The notes beneath the pieces were generated by a model. The model made no database searches, had not been told where the DNA came from, and saw only the letters and a list, made by a program, of their open reading frames with translations. Shown here in pieces: positions 47,042 through 58,398 of a DNA stretch of 64,000 bases; the first letter of the stretch is position 1, and every line of letters begins with the position of its first letter. Position numbers and translations under genes: made by a program. The DNA comes from Cypionkella sp. (lineage in GTDB: Bacteria > Pseudomonadota > Alphaproteobacteria > Rhodobacterales > Rhodobacteraceae): contig NZ_JAUSBA010000022.1 of assembly GCF_030652235.1 (NCBI RefSeq), forward strand, positions 56,493 through 120,492, in the 5' to 3' direction.

Positions 47042-48168
47042 TCGTTGGACTTTGCCTCCGCCCCATCTGCGCCGATCTCAGCATGGGCATCCTGCCCCGC
47101 GCGCCCGGTCGATGCAACCCGTGCCGCAAGCCTTTCCAGAAAGCCCGCGTTGGATAACTGGTATGCGAGGGTGATGGCAGCGGCGACGCCAGTTGCATCG
47201 GCAGAGCCGTGCGATTTGATCACGGTGCCGTTCAGCCCCAGAAAAATCCCGCCATTGACCCGACGCGGGTCCATCCGGCGTTGCAGGCGTTTCAGTGAAT
47301 TCAACGCCAGAAGGGCCGCAAACTTCGATAGGATGCCCGCGTTGAACGCCTCTTTCATAAAGTCTGAAATCAGCTTGGCGGTGCCTTCGGCTGTTTTCAG
47401 CGCGATATTGCCGGTGAACCCGTCGGTGACGATCACATCCACCCGGTCAGACGGCAAATCGCCACCCTCGACAAAGCCGATGTATTCATAGCCACCCGCC
47501 TCGGCGGCCACGGCCAACTGATCATTGGCCTCTTTCAGCTCGGCGCGGCCTTTGTGTTCTTCAGTGCCGACATTCAGCAGCCCGACGCGCGGGCGCGTCA
47601 GTTTCATGCCGTTGCGGGCATAGGATGCCCCCATCGCGGCATATTGCAGCAAATCAGCGGCTTCGGCTTTGATATCGGCGCCAACATCCAGCATCACATT
47701 AAAGCCGCCAGGATTGCGCGAGGGCCACATGCAGGCAATCGCCGGGCGGTTGACGCCCGGCAGCTTGCGCAGACGGATCATCGACACCGCCATCAGCGCC
47801 CCGGTATTGCCACACGATACCGCAACCGTCGCCTCGCCGTCCTTCACCGCATCAATGCAGGACCACATCGAGGTGCCCTGACCGCTGCGCATCACCTGAG
47901 ACGGCTTATCGCTCATCGACACCACGCGCGGAGCGTGGCGCAGAGTGACTCGAGACGCCAATTCCGGGTGCTTCGCCAGCAAGGGCGCTACAATCGCAGA
48001 ATCACCATGCAGCAGAAAGCTCGCATCCGGCAGTTGCGCGGCAGACAGCACGAGACCGGCGACAACTGCCACCGGCCCGCGATCTGATCCCATCGCATCA
48101 ACAGAAATGACGATGCCACTTGCACCAAGCTTAGACGGAGTTTCTGATCCGGTTTCCACGAGGCGCAA
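47038..48168 (-). CDS. plsX: Phosphate acyltransferase PlsX
   Basis: Converts acyl-ACP to acyl-phosphate for phosphatidic acid synthesis. 376 residues: SVDAMGSDRGPVAVVAG (about 25-41), ALMAVSMIRLRKLPGVNRPA, LLNVGTEEHKGRAELKEAND, and VTDGFTGNIALKTAEGTAKL. The N-terminal ~22 residues before VISVDAM may be a start over-extension. In the rpmF-plsX-fabH-ihfA order standard for the class; 17 bp after rpmF. Confidence 0.96.
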   Translation of the reverse strand: MRLVETGSETPSKLGASGIVISVDAMGSDRGPVAVVAGLVLSAAQLPDASFLLHGDSAIVAPLLAKHPELASRVTLRHAPRVVSMSDKPSQVMRSGQGTSMWSCIDAVKDGEATVAVSCGNTGALMAVSMIRLRKLPGVNRPAIACMWPSRNPGGFNVMLDVGADIKAEAADLLQYAAMGASYARNGMKLTRPRVGLLNVGTEEHKGRAELKEANDQLAVAAEAGGYEYIGFVEGGDLPSDRVDVIVTDGFTGNIALKTAEGTAKLISDFMKEAFNAGILSKFAALLALNSLKRLQRRMDPRRVNGGIFLGLNGTVIKSHGSADATGVAAAITLAYQLSNAGFLERLAARVASTGRAGQDAHAEIGADGAEAKSNE

Positions 48169-48185
48169 GCAGGACTAAGGGCGGC

Positions 48186-48389
48186 TTACGCCGCGTCCTC
48201 GTCTACTTCCACGGCTTTGGTGGCGACAACTTCGCGCGCATCGTAATGACCGCAAGACGGGCAAACGTGGTGCGGGCGCTTCAGTTCGCCACAGTTGGTG
48301 CAATCTTGCGGGTTGCCTGCAACCAATGCGTCATGCGAGCGACGCATGTTGCGTTTGGAGCTGGTGGTGCGGTTCTGCGGGACAGCCAT
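48186..48389 (-). CDS. rpmF: 50S ribosomal protein L32
   Basis: 67 residues: [20 protein letters not shown], then a zinc ribbon CTNC ... CPSCG (two CxxC pairs retained, so the Zn-binding form), with an acidic C-terminus. First gene after DUF177 on the same strand, a pairing seen in most Proteobacteria. Confidence 0.97.
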   Translation of the reverse strand: MAVPQNRTTSSKRNMRRSHDALVAGNPQDCTNCGELKRPHHVCPSCGHYDAREVVATKAVEVDEDAA

Positions 48390-48560
48390 GTCACGACCTC
48401 GGATAGTGGGGGACAGGCCCCGGATTTTAGTTTGATTTCAGAGTCTTGCTACACATAGAACGACCGCGCAACAAAGCTCTCAATGAGGCGCGGAACATAG
48501 TCAGATTTCCGCCACGTGCAACCCCCTTTCTGCAAAGGGTCGCGGATCGCGCCAAACCGC

Positions 48561-49136
48561 CTATTCAGCCGCCGGCTCATCTGGCTTTTTCAGCTTATCC
48601 GCCAATGCGGCCAATCCGGCAAAAGGTTTCAGGTCGGCGGACCGCAACGGCTCTACGCCGGGGGCAGCAAAAGCGGCCTCGGCAAATTCAGCGCCGCGTG
48701 CGCGTGGGTAAAGTGGCAAAGCCAGCGCCAAAGCCTCAATCGCCACCGCCGCGATGTCGATGATTTCTGGCAAAGCCTCGGTGTCATCCTCTGGGATTTC
48801 CAGCTCATCCGCGTCGGGCTGGGCGTAGTCATAAGCATAGCGCCGCTGGGTCACATCGGCCACACGGCTGCGCACCGGGGCGAGGGTGACCGAACAAGGC
48901 TGAATCACCAATGCGGCAAGATCAGCCCGCAGCATCACATCGGCGCGGCCTAACGGGGTCAATTCGCCCTTAAAGCTGAACTCTGGCAGATCAATCAGAT
49001 CCAGTGCTGCGGCAATCTGGCGGCGGGCGGCATCATCCGGCGCGAAGTTGAACCGCAGGGCCTTGCGCCCCGACACCAAAGCCGAGCGATAGGGTTGGCT
49101 GGGCAAGCCCGGGTTGGAAGCAGTTACATCGGTCAT
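48561..49136 (-). CDS. DUF177 (YceD) family protein
   Basis: 191 residues. Core of the family: LDLIDLPEFSFKGELTPLGR, DVMLRADLAALVIQPCSVTL, LAPVRSRVADVTQRRYAYDY and an acidic LEIPEDDTEALPEIIDIAAV, ending in FAGLAALADKLKKPDEPAAE. YceD-type proteins are linked to 23S rRNA maturation in some bacteria and plants. Immediately upstream of rpmF, as usual; divergent from bamE. Confidence 0.9.
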   Translation of the reverse strand: MTDVTASNPGLPSQPYRSALVSGRKALRFNFAPDDAARRQIAAALDLIDLPEFSFKGELTPLGRADVMLRADLAALVIQPCSVTLAPVRSRVADVTQRRYAYDYAQPDADELEIPEDDTEALPEIIDIAAVAIEALALALPLYPRARGAEFAEAAFAAPGVEPLRSADLKPFAGLAALADKLKKPDEPAAE

Positions 49137-49370
49137 CGAGATTTCCCCAATCGTGGTCTTTTCCGGCCTATCCCATCAAGTCATGCGGGTTATTCCGGTG
49201 TTTTCGGTCGCATCCGCGTTCCATTCTTGAACAGAGCCGCGTCCTTCTGTAAGCCAAAAGCAACGGGCCTTGGCAACCGTTGCCTTTTCCCTGCGATACT
49301 GGCCCGATCAGGCTGGCGCAAGAGCGGCTGGGGCATCGGTGCGGGCAAGACCACGAGGATGAGGGCAGGA

Positions 49371-49853
49371 ATGGCGCAGCTTTTCGGTAAATCGGCTCGG
49401 ATCGCCTCTGGCGGCCCCTTTCGCGCTTGGGTGATCGGCCTGACTATGGTGCTGATCGCCGCCTGCGCCCCTATCACCCGGGACCACGGCTATATCCCAA
49501 CCGATGAAGAGCTGGCGCTGATCACCGTTGCCAAAGACACCCGCGAATCTGTGGCGACCAAGATCGGACGGCCCTCGGCCTCGGGCCTGCTGAACGATGT
49601 TGGCTGGTATTATGTCGAAAGTCGCTTTGTGACCAAGGGCGCCTTTATGCCGAAAGAGGTCAACCGCGAGGTGGTGGCGATCAGCTTCACCGAGGCCGGT
49701 GTAGTGGAAAATATTGAGCGTTTCGGGCTTGAGAAGGGTCAGATCGTGCCACTGTCGCGCCGTGTCACCAAAGATAACGTCAAAGCCGCTGGAATTCTGC
49801 AGCAGTTGTTTGGCAATGTTGGTGGCCTGACTGCGGATCAGCTGCTGAGATAA
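49371..49853 (+). CDS. bamE: Outer-membrane assembly lipoprotein BamE
   Basis: 160 residues from ATG 49371 (GAGGGCAGGA upstream; ATG 49359 is an in-frame alternative). Lipoprotein signal ending LIAACAP (lipobox LIAAC, about Cys34 by this start). SmpA/BamE domain follows: KDTRESVATKIGRPSASGLL, GWYYVESRFVTKGAFMPKEV, FTEAGVVENIERFGLEKG. Stabilises the BAM complex. Divergent from the DUF177-rpmF operon, an arrangement conserved in Rhodobacterales. Confidence 0.93.
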   Translation: MAQLFGKSARIASGGPFRAWVIGLTMVLIAACAPITRDHGYIPTDEELALITVAKDTRESVATKIGRPSASGLLNDVGWYYVESRFVTKGAFMPKEVNREVVAISFTEAGVVENIERFGLEKGQIVPLSRRVTKDNVKAAGILQQLFGNVGGLTADQLLR

Positions 49854-49871
49854 GCCAAGCGTGGCGGGCGG

Positions 49872-50465
49872 CTAGGCTGGCTCCGACGCAATGCGGGTTT
49901 TCAGATCGTTCAGATCAACTTGCTGCAGATATTGCGGAATGTTGATCCTGACGGCGTGAAAGCCAAAGCCGCCCTGTTGCAGTTTCTCCAAAGCCTGATC
50001 ACGGCTCCTGCCCTGATACAGCATCCGCCACGGGGCTGCGATCATGCCGATGCGGTCCGCGCCATGTGTGCAATGCAGCAAGACCGGGCCGGCGGGGCTT
50101 TGGGCATCGCGCAGCGCCCGCAAGGCCAGCGCGATCCTAGCACCGTTCCCATCGGTGACATGGCGGGTGGTGATCTTGATGTGGATCAGCGCCAGACCCG
50201 TGCCCACGGCAAGTGGCGAATCATGCACCGTGCGGCGCAGGTTGATCACGGTTTTGACACCGATTTTGGCAAGGTTGTGGAAGCCCTCGGCGCTTGGCGG
50301 GGCGCTGCGATAGATCAAGGGCGTCACGCGATGCAGATTGGGCACTCCGGCCAGATCAACTGGTTCTGCCCAATGCCGCGCCGTGGTTTGGCCGCAGAGC
50401 CGCGATGGCAGCGCCACAGCCATCAGGCCACGCGCGCCGCGTCGTGTCAGGTTTTGCAACGACAT
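49872..50465 (-). CDS. Tyrosine phosphatase-like / dual-specificity phosphatase family protein
   Basis: 197 residues from ATG 50465 (AAGGAGA 5 bases upstream). The P-loop CTHGADRIG in LLHCTHGADRIGMIAAPWRM (about residues 130-149) is CX5R with the catalytic Cys and Arg. N-terminal NLHRVTPLIYRSAPPSAEGF and KIGVKTVINLRR match the DSP fold. Related to atypical phosphatases of alphaproteobacteria; substrate unknown. No signal peptide. Divergent from olsB. Confidence 0.85.
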   Translation of the reverse strand: MSLQNLTRRGARGLMAVALPSRLCGQTTARHWAEPVDLAGVPNLHRVTPLIYRSAPPSAEGFHNLAKIGVKTVINLRRTVHDSPLAVGTGLALIHIKITTRHVTDGNGARIALALRALRDAQSPAGPVLLHCTHGADRIGMIAAPWRMLYQGRSRDQALEKLQQGGFGFHAVRINIPQYLQQVDLNDLKTRIASEPA

Positions 50466-50571
50466 AGCGGTCTCCTTCATGGGCGGGCATGCGATCAGGC
50501 TTGCGTCCGGCTTGGCTGCTGCGCAAGGGTAGAGCGGTCAGATCGCTTCTCCAAACCCGGTTACGCTCCCC

Positions 50572-51321
50572 ATGTTTGCATTGACCAAAGGCCGCTACAC
50601 CGCCCGTCTGGCCGAAACCACCGGTGATGTGGCGCTTGCACAAGCCCTGCGCCACCGCAGCTTTCTCGCCCGGCGTGGTCTTGCGGCAGGGCAGGGCTAT
50701 GATGCCGATGCCTTTGATGCTCAGTGCCAGCATGTCTTGGTAGAGGAGCGTCCCAGCGGTCGGCTGGTCTGCTGCTATCGGTTAATGTGTTTCGGTGCCG
50801 ATCAATCGCTTGCCACCAGCTATGCCGCACAGGTCTATGGCCTAAGCGGCCTTGATGGCTTTGTCGGCGCCAAGCTGGAATTGGGCCGCTTCTGCCTTGA
50901 TCCCGATTGGCATGACCCCGACATTCTGCGGCTGGCTTGGGGGGCAATGGCGCAAATCGTCGATGCGGGGCAAGTCAGCCTGCTGTTTGGCTGCTCATCC
51001 TTTGAGGGCGCGGAGTGGCAACCCCATGCCAAAGCTTTGGCCCTGCTGCGCGGCCATCTTGCGCCAAACGCTTGGATGCCTGTGCAAAAAGCCCCCGAGG
51101 TGTTCGGTTTTACCGAGGCGTTGCGCGATACGCCCTTCGATCTGCGCGACGCCCTGCAAAGCCTGCCGCCTTTGCTGCGCACTTATCTGGCGATGGCGGG
51201 CTGGGTCAGCGATCATGCGGTGATCGACCGCCAGCTTGACACCCTGCATGTGTTCACCGCGGTTGAGATCGAAAAAATCCCGCCCGCCCGCGCGCGTGCT
51301 TTGCGCGCAATTTTTGAATAG
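50572..51321 (+). CDS. olsB: Ornithine-acyl-ACP N-acyltransferase OlsB
   Basis: 249 residues of the acetyltransf_5/hemolysin-like family: LAQALRHRSFLARRG (about 22-36), CQHVLVEERPSGRLVCCYRL (about 50-70), KLELGRFCLDPDWHDPDILR and LLFGCSSFEGAEW. Catalyses the first step of ornithine-lipid synthesis (3-hydroxyacyl-ACP plus ornithine). olsA is not next to it here. The C-terminal residues ARALRAIFE and the stop form the first copy of a triple 34-bp repeat. Confidence 0.88.
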   Translation: MFALTKGRYTARLAETTGDVALAQALRHRSFLARRGLAAGQGYDADAFDAQCQHVLVEERPSGRLVCCYRLMCFGADQSLATSYAAQVYGLSGLDGFVGAKLELGRFCLDPDWHDPDILRLAWGAMAQIVDAGQVSLLFGCSSFEGAEWQPHAKALALLRGHLAPNAWMPVQKAPEVFGFTEALRDTPFDLRDALQSLPPLLRTYLAMAGWVSDHAVIDRQLDTLHVFTAVEIEKIPPARARALRAIFE

Positions 51322-51393
51322 GCATGCGCGTGCTTTGCGCGCAATCGTGGGATAGGTCTGTGCGTGCTTTGCATGCCATCGCCGATTGACGCC
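51292..51393 (+). repeat. Three 34-bp tandem repeats spanning the olsB stop codon
   Basis: Copies begin at 51292, 51326 and 51360. The first 20 bases of copies 1 and 2 are identical (GCGCGTGCTTTGCGCGCAAT); copy 3 has four mismatches in the same stretch. Translated in register, each copy encodes an olsB-like tail followed by a stop: ARALRAIFE*, ARALRAIVG*, VRALHAIAD*. The array ends 26 bp before the ABC-F start. Confidence 0.85.
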
Positions 51394-51419
51394 GCCCGAA
51401 AGGTGCCCTAGCAGGCGGC

Positions 51420-53227
<1,808 letters not shown>

Positions 53228-53231
<4 letters not shown>

Positions 53232-53695
53232 AAGCAATCAGCGGCGGCGACGGGGTACATCAAAAACGCCCGATCATCGCCGCTGCTGCCGGATAGGGTG
53301 AGAAAGTCTTGCGCGCCCTCAAAACTCATGCCGCCAGAGTCGACCGTTAGAAGCAATGCACCATCCTCGCGCAGCGCCAAGCCAAACGCCCCAGCATCGC
53401 CCTCCATGCCGCAAGACAGCCCGACAGCATCAGGTTCGCAATAGGCGCTGCCGATGTAACTTTCTGATTTCCCGCGTAATTTCACCGAAATATCGACGAC
53501 CAGTAAGGTGCTCACCTCTTGCCCCTCGGCTGGTGTCAGTGTGATATCCGTGATCTGTTGCTGCGAATGTTTTGCCAGATGCGCCGCATCGTAGTGGCGC
53601 TGAAAGCACGAAGCCTCAGGCGGAAACATCGCGGTCGCCCCCGTTTGCGCGTAAAGCGGCAGCGGCAAAATCATCAGCAACAACGCACGAATCAT
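53228..53695 (-). CDS. Hypothetical secreted protein
   Basis: 155 residues. A signal peptide (MIRALLLMILPLPLYAQTG) is followed by a small domain with four cysteines in the mature part (SCFQRHY, AYCEPDAVGLSCGMEGD, and the C-terminal DCF), suggesting two disulfide bonds in the periplasm. I recognise no family. It is 3 bp from the decarboxylase stop and convergent with (4 bp overlap) the Uup-like gene. Confidence 0.75.
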
Positions 53696-55081
53696 TCATC
53701 CCCCGATCAGTTCGGCCACTACCTGCGGGATCATCATGACATCCGCGCGTGTGCAGTCAAACTGGCCGACCTGCACCCGGATCACGTAGCGGCCCTCATG
53801 CCGGGTCTGGGTCAGATAAATCCTGCCATCGTCATTTACCCGGTTCAGCAGGTTTTCGGTTTGCGCATCATCGGGTAGGGCGAAAGTATAAAGCGACAGA
53901 ATAGGTTGCGTGATGATCTTCACATTAGGAATAGCGGCTAAAGCCAAAGCCGACTCTTGCGCCCATGTCACATGATTGCGAATCCGCGCCCGCAACCCCT
54001 GCACCCCATAAGCCCGCAAAGTGAACCAGATCTTCAGCGCCCGGAACCGCCGCCCCAAAGGCACGGTCCATTCGTTGAAATTGACAATCTCCTCGCGCCC
54101 AGCGGTCTCTAGATAGGTCGGACGCAGGCCCAGCGTTTTCACCTGCGCCGTCGGGTCGCGTAGAAACTGGATGGCGCAATCAAACTGCACACCCAGCCAT
54201 TTATGCGGGTTAAATACAATGGAATCAGCGCCTTCCACACCTTGCCACAGGTGTCGAAACTCGGGGCAAATCATTGCCGACCCCGCCCAAGCCGCGTCGA
54301 CATGCACGGGCAAGCCATAGGCCTTGGCCACTGCAATACAGTCCGCAATCCGGTCAAACGCCCCAATTGAGGTACCGCCCGCACATAAAACCACCCCCGC
54401 CGGAAGCATTCCCGCTGCCTGATCCGCCGCAATCGCCTCCCGCAGCGCCTCGGGTTGCATCGAAAAGCTGGCATCAGTGGCGATCTTCACCAGATTGTCT
54501 TGCCCAATCCCCGCGACCCGAACGGCCTTGTCCACCGAAGAATGTGTCTGCGCTGAAGCATAGAATCGCAGCGGCGCATGACCGCTCATCCCCGTGATAT
54601 TGCCCTGAAACGCCGTCGCCTGCTCGCGCATTGTCAAAATCGCCGACAAAGTCGCCGTCGTCGCCGAATCGTGGATCGTGCCGACAAATCCCGCTGGCAG
54701 CCCCAAAGCCTCGCGCAGCCAGCCCACCATCACCTGCTCCATTTCCGTCGCGGCGGGCGAGGTCTGCCACAGCATACCCTGACAGGCCATCGCATTGGCC
54801 AACTGCTCGGCCAGCATCGAGGCGGGTGAGGCATTGGCCGGAAAATACGCGAAAAATCGCGGGTGCTGCCAATGCGTCATGCCCTGCGGCACAATCCGCG
54901 CAAAATCGGCAAAAATTACCTCCATCGGCTCGGGCGCATCCGGCGCCACCGCAGGCAGTTGCGCCGCAATCGCCCCTGGCGTCAGCGGCGCGCGCACCGG
55001 GCGGTCGCGCAAGCCTTTGTGATAATCCGTCGTCCAATCGGCGGCGCGCTTCGACCAATGGTTCAGATCGTCGTGGTTCAT
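53696..55081 (-). CDS. PLP-dependent group II amino-acid decarboxylase
   Basis: 461 residues from ATG 55081 (MNHDDLNHWSKRAADWTTDY); the 16 codons upstream are not conserved. The aromatic-L-amino-acid/tyrosine/histidine decarboxylase fold: VMVGWLREALGLPAGFVGTI, DAAWAGSAMICPEF (about 255-268), and PLP lysine in SIVFNPHKWLGVQFDCA (about 281-297). C-terminal WFTLRAYGVQGLRARIRNHV. Substrate specificity (Phe/Tyr/Trp/DOPA) cannot be told from sequence. Followed at once by the small secreted protein. Confidence 0.92.
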   Translation of the reverse strand: MNHDDLNHWSKRAADWTTDYHKGLRDRPVRAPLTPGAIAAQLPAVAPDAPEPMEVIFADFARIVPQGMTHWQHPRFFAYFPANASPASMLAEQLANAMACQGMLWQTSPAATEMEQVMVGWLREALGLPAGFVGTIHDSATTATLSAILTMREQATAFQGNITGMSGHAPLRFYASAQTHSSVDKAVRVAGIGQDNLVKIATDASFSMQPEALREAIAADQAAGMLPAGVVLCAGGTSIGAFDRIADCIAVAKAYGLPVHVDAAWAGSAMICPEFRHLWQGVEGADSIVFNPHKWLGVQFDCAIQFLRDPTAQVKTLGLRPTYLETAGREEIVNFNEWTVPLGRRFRALKIWFTLRAYGVQGLRARIRNHVTWAQESALALAAIPNVKIITQPILSLYTFALPDDAQTENLLNRVNDDGRIYLTQTRHEGRYVIRVQVGQFDCTRADVMMIPQVVAELIGG

Positions 55082-55306
55082 CTCGGGCTCCCTTTGCCGC
55101 AGCATGTAGCGCTCTGCGACCCGGAACAAGAGGCTTGGCGCGCCCGCAAATCAGCGCTATGACAGCGGCATGGACACGATGGGCATCATCATTTGCTGCA
55201 TTACCTGCTGACTTCAAGTCGCGCGGGCCATCACCTCATTCCCTCAACCGGATCAAGCTGATAGACCCGCCGCAGGCCAGCGAGCGAACTATAGGCGAGG
55301 GTTGCG

Positions 55307-56779
55307 ATGATCAAACTGTACAATACCAAGACGCGGGTGAAGGAAATCTTCATCCCGATTGATCCCGAAAATGTGCGGATGTATGTCTGCGGCCCGACGG
55401 TTTACGACCGCGCCCATCTGGGAAATGGCCGCCCGGTGGTGGTGTTTGACGTGCTGTATCGTCTGCTGCGCCATGTTTATGGGCTCGATCACGTCACCTA
55501 TGTGCGCAATTTCACCGATGTCGATGACAAGATCAACGCCACTGCTTTGGCCCGCCAACAGGCAGGTGACCCGCGCCCGTTAGAGACGTTGATCCGCGAG
55601 CGCACCGAAGAAACCATCCAGTGGTATCACGACGATATGGACGCTTTGGGCGCGCTGCGGCCCAGCATGCGCGAGGACCGCAGCGAAGCCGGGTTGCGGA
55701 AGGCAGAACCGCGCGCAACCGAGTATATCGGCGCGATGATCGCCATGATTGAAGACCTAATTGCCAGAAAGAATGATGACGGCGTTGCATTTGCTTATGT
55801 CAACGAGGGTCACGCTCTTTTCCGGGTGAAAGCTTACAAAAACTACGGTGCGCTGTCGGGGCGCTCCATTGACGACATGATTGCAGGCGCGCGGGTTGAG
55901 GTGGCACCCTACAAAGAAGACCCGATGGATTTTGTGCTGTGGAAGCCGTCCTCTGGCGACGAGCCGGGTTGGGACAGCCCTTGGGGCCGGGGCCGTCCCG
56001 GCTGGCATATCGAATGCTCGGCGATGAGCTATGAATTGCTGGGCGCGTCGTTCGACATTCACGGCGGCGGCTTGGATCTGCAATTTCCCCACCACGAAAA
56101 CGAAATCGCCCAAAGCTGCTGCGCCCATCCCCAGGCCAGTTTCGCGCGTGTCTGGATGCACAACGAGATGTTGCAGGTCGAGGGCAAGAAGATGTCCAAG
56201 AGCTTGGGCAATTTCTTTACGGTCAGGGATTTGCTCGATCAAGGCTATCCGGGAGAGGTGATTCGGATGGTGTATTTGGGCACGCATTACGGCAAGCCGA
56301 TGGACTGGACGAGGGAGAAGGCAATCGAGGCGGAGGTGAAACTCTTCGGCTATATCGAGATGATTGCGCGCTACGGCGATTTGGATGAAGCTAAGTTACT
56401 TGAACCGAAAATCGCGATAGTTAACGCGCTGAGTGATGATCTGAATACGCACGAAGCGTTGCGTATTCTTGGAACTTTAAATGGTTCATCCGATGCCAAT
56501 GACCTCGGCCGAAATATCGAATTTCTAGGGATTTTGAGTTGGGCGCAACTTGCATCAAAAACGCTCCAGTATCGGCGGGCGCTTGAAATTCTTGCGCCCT
56601 TGGCAATCCAAATTCAGAAACTACGAGAAGAAGCAAAGGTCAGTAAAAATTTCCTCCATGTAGATGCCTTAAAAAGCGCGATCAGTGAGGCAAATGTTTC
56701 AGTGATGATGAGCAAGGATGAAGTCGTTCTTCGTCCAGAAATGGATTTCGACGTGACGAAGTTGGAAGTCCTCAAATGA
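55307..56779 (+). CDS. cysS: Cysteinyl-tRNA synthetase
   Basis: Charges tRNA-Cys. 490 residues: HIGH-like motif in [16 protein letters not shown] (about 28-43), zinc ligands including Cys28, [10 protein letters not shown] and [14 protein letters not shown] (about 260-273), and the KMSKS loop [11 protein letters not shown] (about 302-312). The N-terminal catalytic part is ordinary and GC-rich; from about 56385 the DNA turns markedly AT-rich, and the C-terminal tRNA-binding domain is unlike the usual Rhodobacteraceae sequence. Start is supported by GAGGG 6-10 bases upstream. Overlaps cimA by 4 bp. Confidence 0.96.
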   Translation: MIKLYNTKTRVKEIFIPIDPENVRMYVCGPTVYDRAHLGNGRPVVVFDVLYRLLRHVYGLDHVTYVRNFTDVDDKINATALARQQAGDPRPLETLIRERTEETIQWYHDDMDALGALRPSMREDRSEAGLRKAEPRATEYIGAMIAMIEDLIARKNDDGVAFAYVNEGHALFRVKAYKNYGALSGRSIDDMIAGARVEVAPYKEDPMDFVLWKPSSGDEPGWDSPWGRGRPGWHIECSAMSYELLGASFDIHGGGLDLQFPHHENEIAQSCCAHPQASFARVWMHNEMLQVEGKKMSKSLGNFFTVRDLLDQGYPGEVIRMVYLGTHYGKPMDWTREKAIEAEVKLFGYIEMIARYGDLDEAKLLEPKIAIVNALSDDLNTHEALRILGTLNGSSDANDLGRNIEFLGILSWAQLASKTLQYRRALEILAPLAIQIQKLREEAKVSKNFLHVDALKSAISEANVSVMMSKDEVVLRPEMDFDVTKLEVLK

Positions 56780-58398
56780 CCCGCGAGCGTCTCTACCTGT
56801 TCGACACCACCCTGCGCGACGGCCAGCAAACTCAGGGTGTACAATTCTCCACCGCCGAGAAACGCCAGATTGCCATGGCGCTCGATGCGTTAGGGGTGGA
56901 TTATATTGAAGGGGGGTGGCCGGGTGCGAACCCGACCGACTCAGAGTTTTTCGCCAATGCCCCGAAAACCCGCGCCACGATGACGGCGTTCGGCATGACC
57001 AAACGAGTCGGGCGCTCGGCTGAGAACGATGATGTGCTTGCGGCGGTGCTGGATGCGGGCACGCCTGCGGTCTGTCTGGTCGGCAAGACCCATGAATTTC
57101 ACGTCACCACCGCGCTGGGTGTTTCCCTAGAAGAAAACAGACAGGCGATTGCGGCGTCGTTCAAACACGTCATCACCAAAGACCGCGAGGCGTTGTTTGA
57201 CGCCGAACATTTCTTCGACGGCTACCGCGCCAACCCGGCCTATGCGCTGTCGTGCCTGCGTGCAGCCTTGGATGCAGGCGCGCGCTGGATCGTTTTGTGC
57301 GACACCAACGGCGGCACTTTGCCTTCCGAAGTCGGTCGCGTGGTGGCCGAGGTGATCGCTGCTGGCATCCCCGGTGATCGCTTGGGCATCCATTGCCACG
57401 ACGATACCGGCAACGCTGTGGCAAATTCTTTGGCGGCGGTCGAAGCTGGTGCGCGGCAGATTCAAGGTACACTGAACGGCTTGGGCGAACGCTGCGGCAA
57501 CGCCAATCTGATCACGCTGATCCCGACATTGCTGCTGAAGGAACCCTTCGCCAGCCGGTTGGAATGTGGCGTCACAACCGAGGCCTTGTCTAATCTTGTA
57601 CGTTTGTCCCGTATGCTCGATGACATCTTGAACCGCGTGCCACGCCGCGCTGCACCCTATGTCGGCGCCAGCGCTTTTGCTCACAAAGCAGGTCTGCATG
57701 CCAGCGCTATCCTTAAGAACCCAAGCACTTACGAACATATCCCGCCAGAGTTGGTCGGCAACGAACGCATCATTCCAATGTCAAACCAAGCCGGGCAATC
57801 CAATTTGCGCGCCCGTCTGGTTTCGGCTGGCATTGAGGTGGCTGCGGGCGATCCGCGTCTTGGTCGCATCCTTGAGATTATCAAGGAACGCGAGGATCAG
57901 GGCTATGCCTACGACTCCGCGCAAGCCAGTTTTGAATTGGTGGCCCGCAAAGAGTTGGGCCTGTTGCCGCAGTTCTTCGAGGTCAAACGCTATCGGGTGA
58001 CGGTGGAGCGGCGCAAGAACAAGTATGACCGGATGGTCAGCCTGTCAGAGGCCGTGGTGGTGGTGAAAATCGGCGACCAGAAGATGCTGTCGGTCAGTGA
58101 AAGTATGGATGAAACCGGCACTGATCGCGGCCCGGTGAACGCTTTGTCGAAAGCCCTCGCGAAGGATCTCGGCCCCTATCAGGGCATAATTGATGACCTG
58201 AAACTGGTCGATTTCAAAGTGCGGATCACTCAAGGCGGCACCGAGGCAGTGACTCGGGTTATTATTGACAGTGAAGACAGCCAAGGCCGGCGCTGGTCTA
58301 CTGTTGGCGTCTCGGCCAACCTTGTCGATGCCAGTTTTGAGGCGCTGCTGGACGCGATCAACTGGAAACTGATCCGCGATATTGGGGCCCCGGTGTGA
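56776..58398 (+). CDS. cimA: Citramalate synthase
   Basis: 540 residues. Condenses acetyl-CoA and pyruvate to (R)-citramalate for isoleucine synthesis (TIGR00977-type). Catalytic motif [16 protein letters not shown] (about 10-25) with Arg-Asp, [13 protein letters not shown], the metal His pair in [20 protein letters not shown] (about 204-223), [10 protein letters not shown], and a C-terminal regulatory domain (about 400-540). ATG overlaps the cysS stop. GTGA overlap with the next gene. Confidence 0.94.
   Translation: MTRERLYLFDTTLRDGQQTQGVQFSTAEKRQIAMALDALGVDYIEGGWPGANPTDSEFFANAPKTRATMTAFGMTKRVGRSAENDDVLAAVLDAGTPAVCLVGKTHEFHVTTALGVSLEENRQAIAASFKHVITKDREALFDAEHFFDGYRANPAYALSCLRAALDAGARWIVLCDTNGGTLPSEVGRVVAEVIAAGIPGDRLGIHCHDDTGNAVANSLAAVEAGARQIQGTLNGLGERCGNANLITLIPTLLLKEPFASRLECGVTTEALSNLVRLSRMLDDILNRVPRRAAPYVGASAFAHKAGLHASAILKNPSTYEHIPPELVGNERIIPMSNQAGQSNLRARLVSAGIEVAAGDPRLGRILEIIKEREDQGYAYDSAQASFELVARKELGLLPQFFEVKRYRVTVERRKNKYDRMVSLSEAVVVVKIGDQKMLSVSESMDETGTDRGPVNALSKALAKDLGPYQGIIDDLKLVDFKVRITQGGTEAVTRVIIDSEDSQGRRWSTVGVSANLVDASFEALLDAINWKLIRDIGAPV

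Noticed and set aside
55250..55306. Leader of cysS considered as a T-box or riboswitch
   Set aside because: Too short, no specifier-like structure or conserved aptamer; T-boxes are rare in Proteobacteria.
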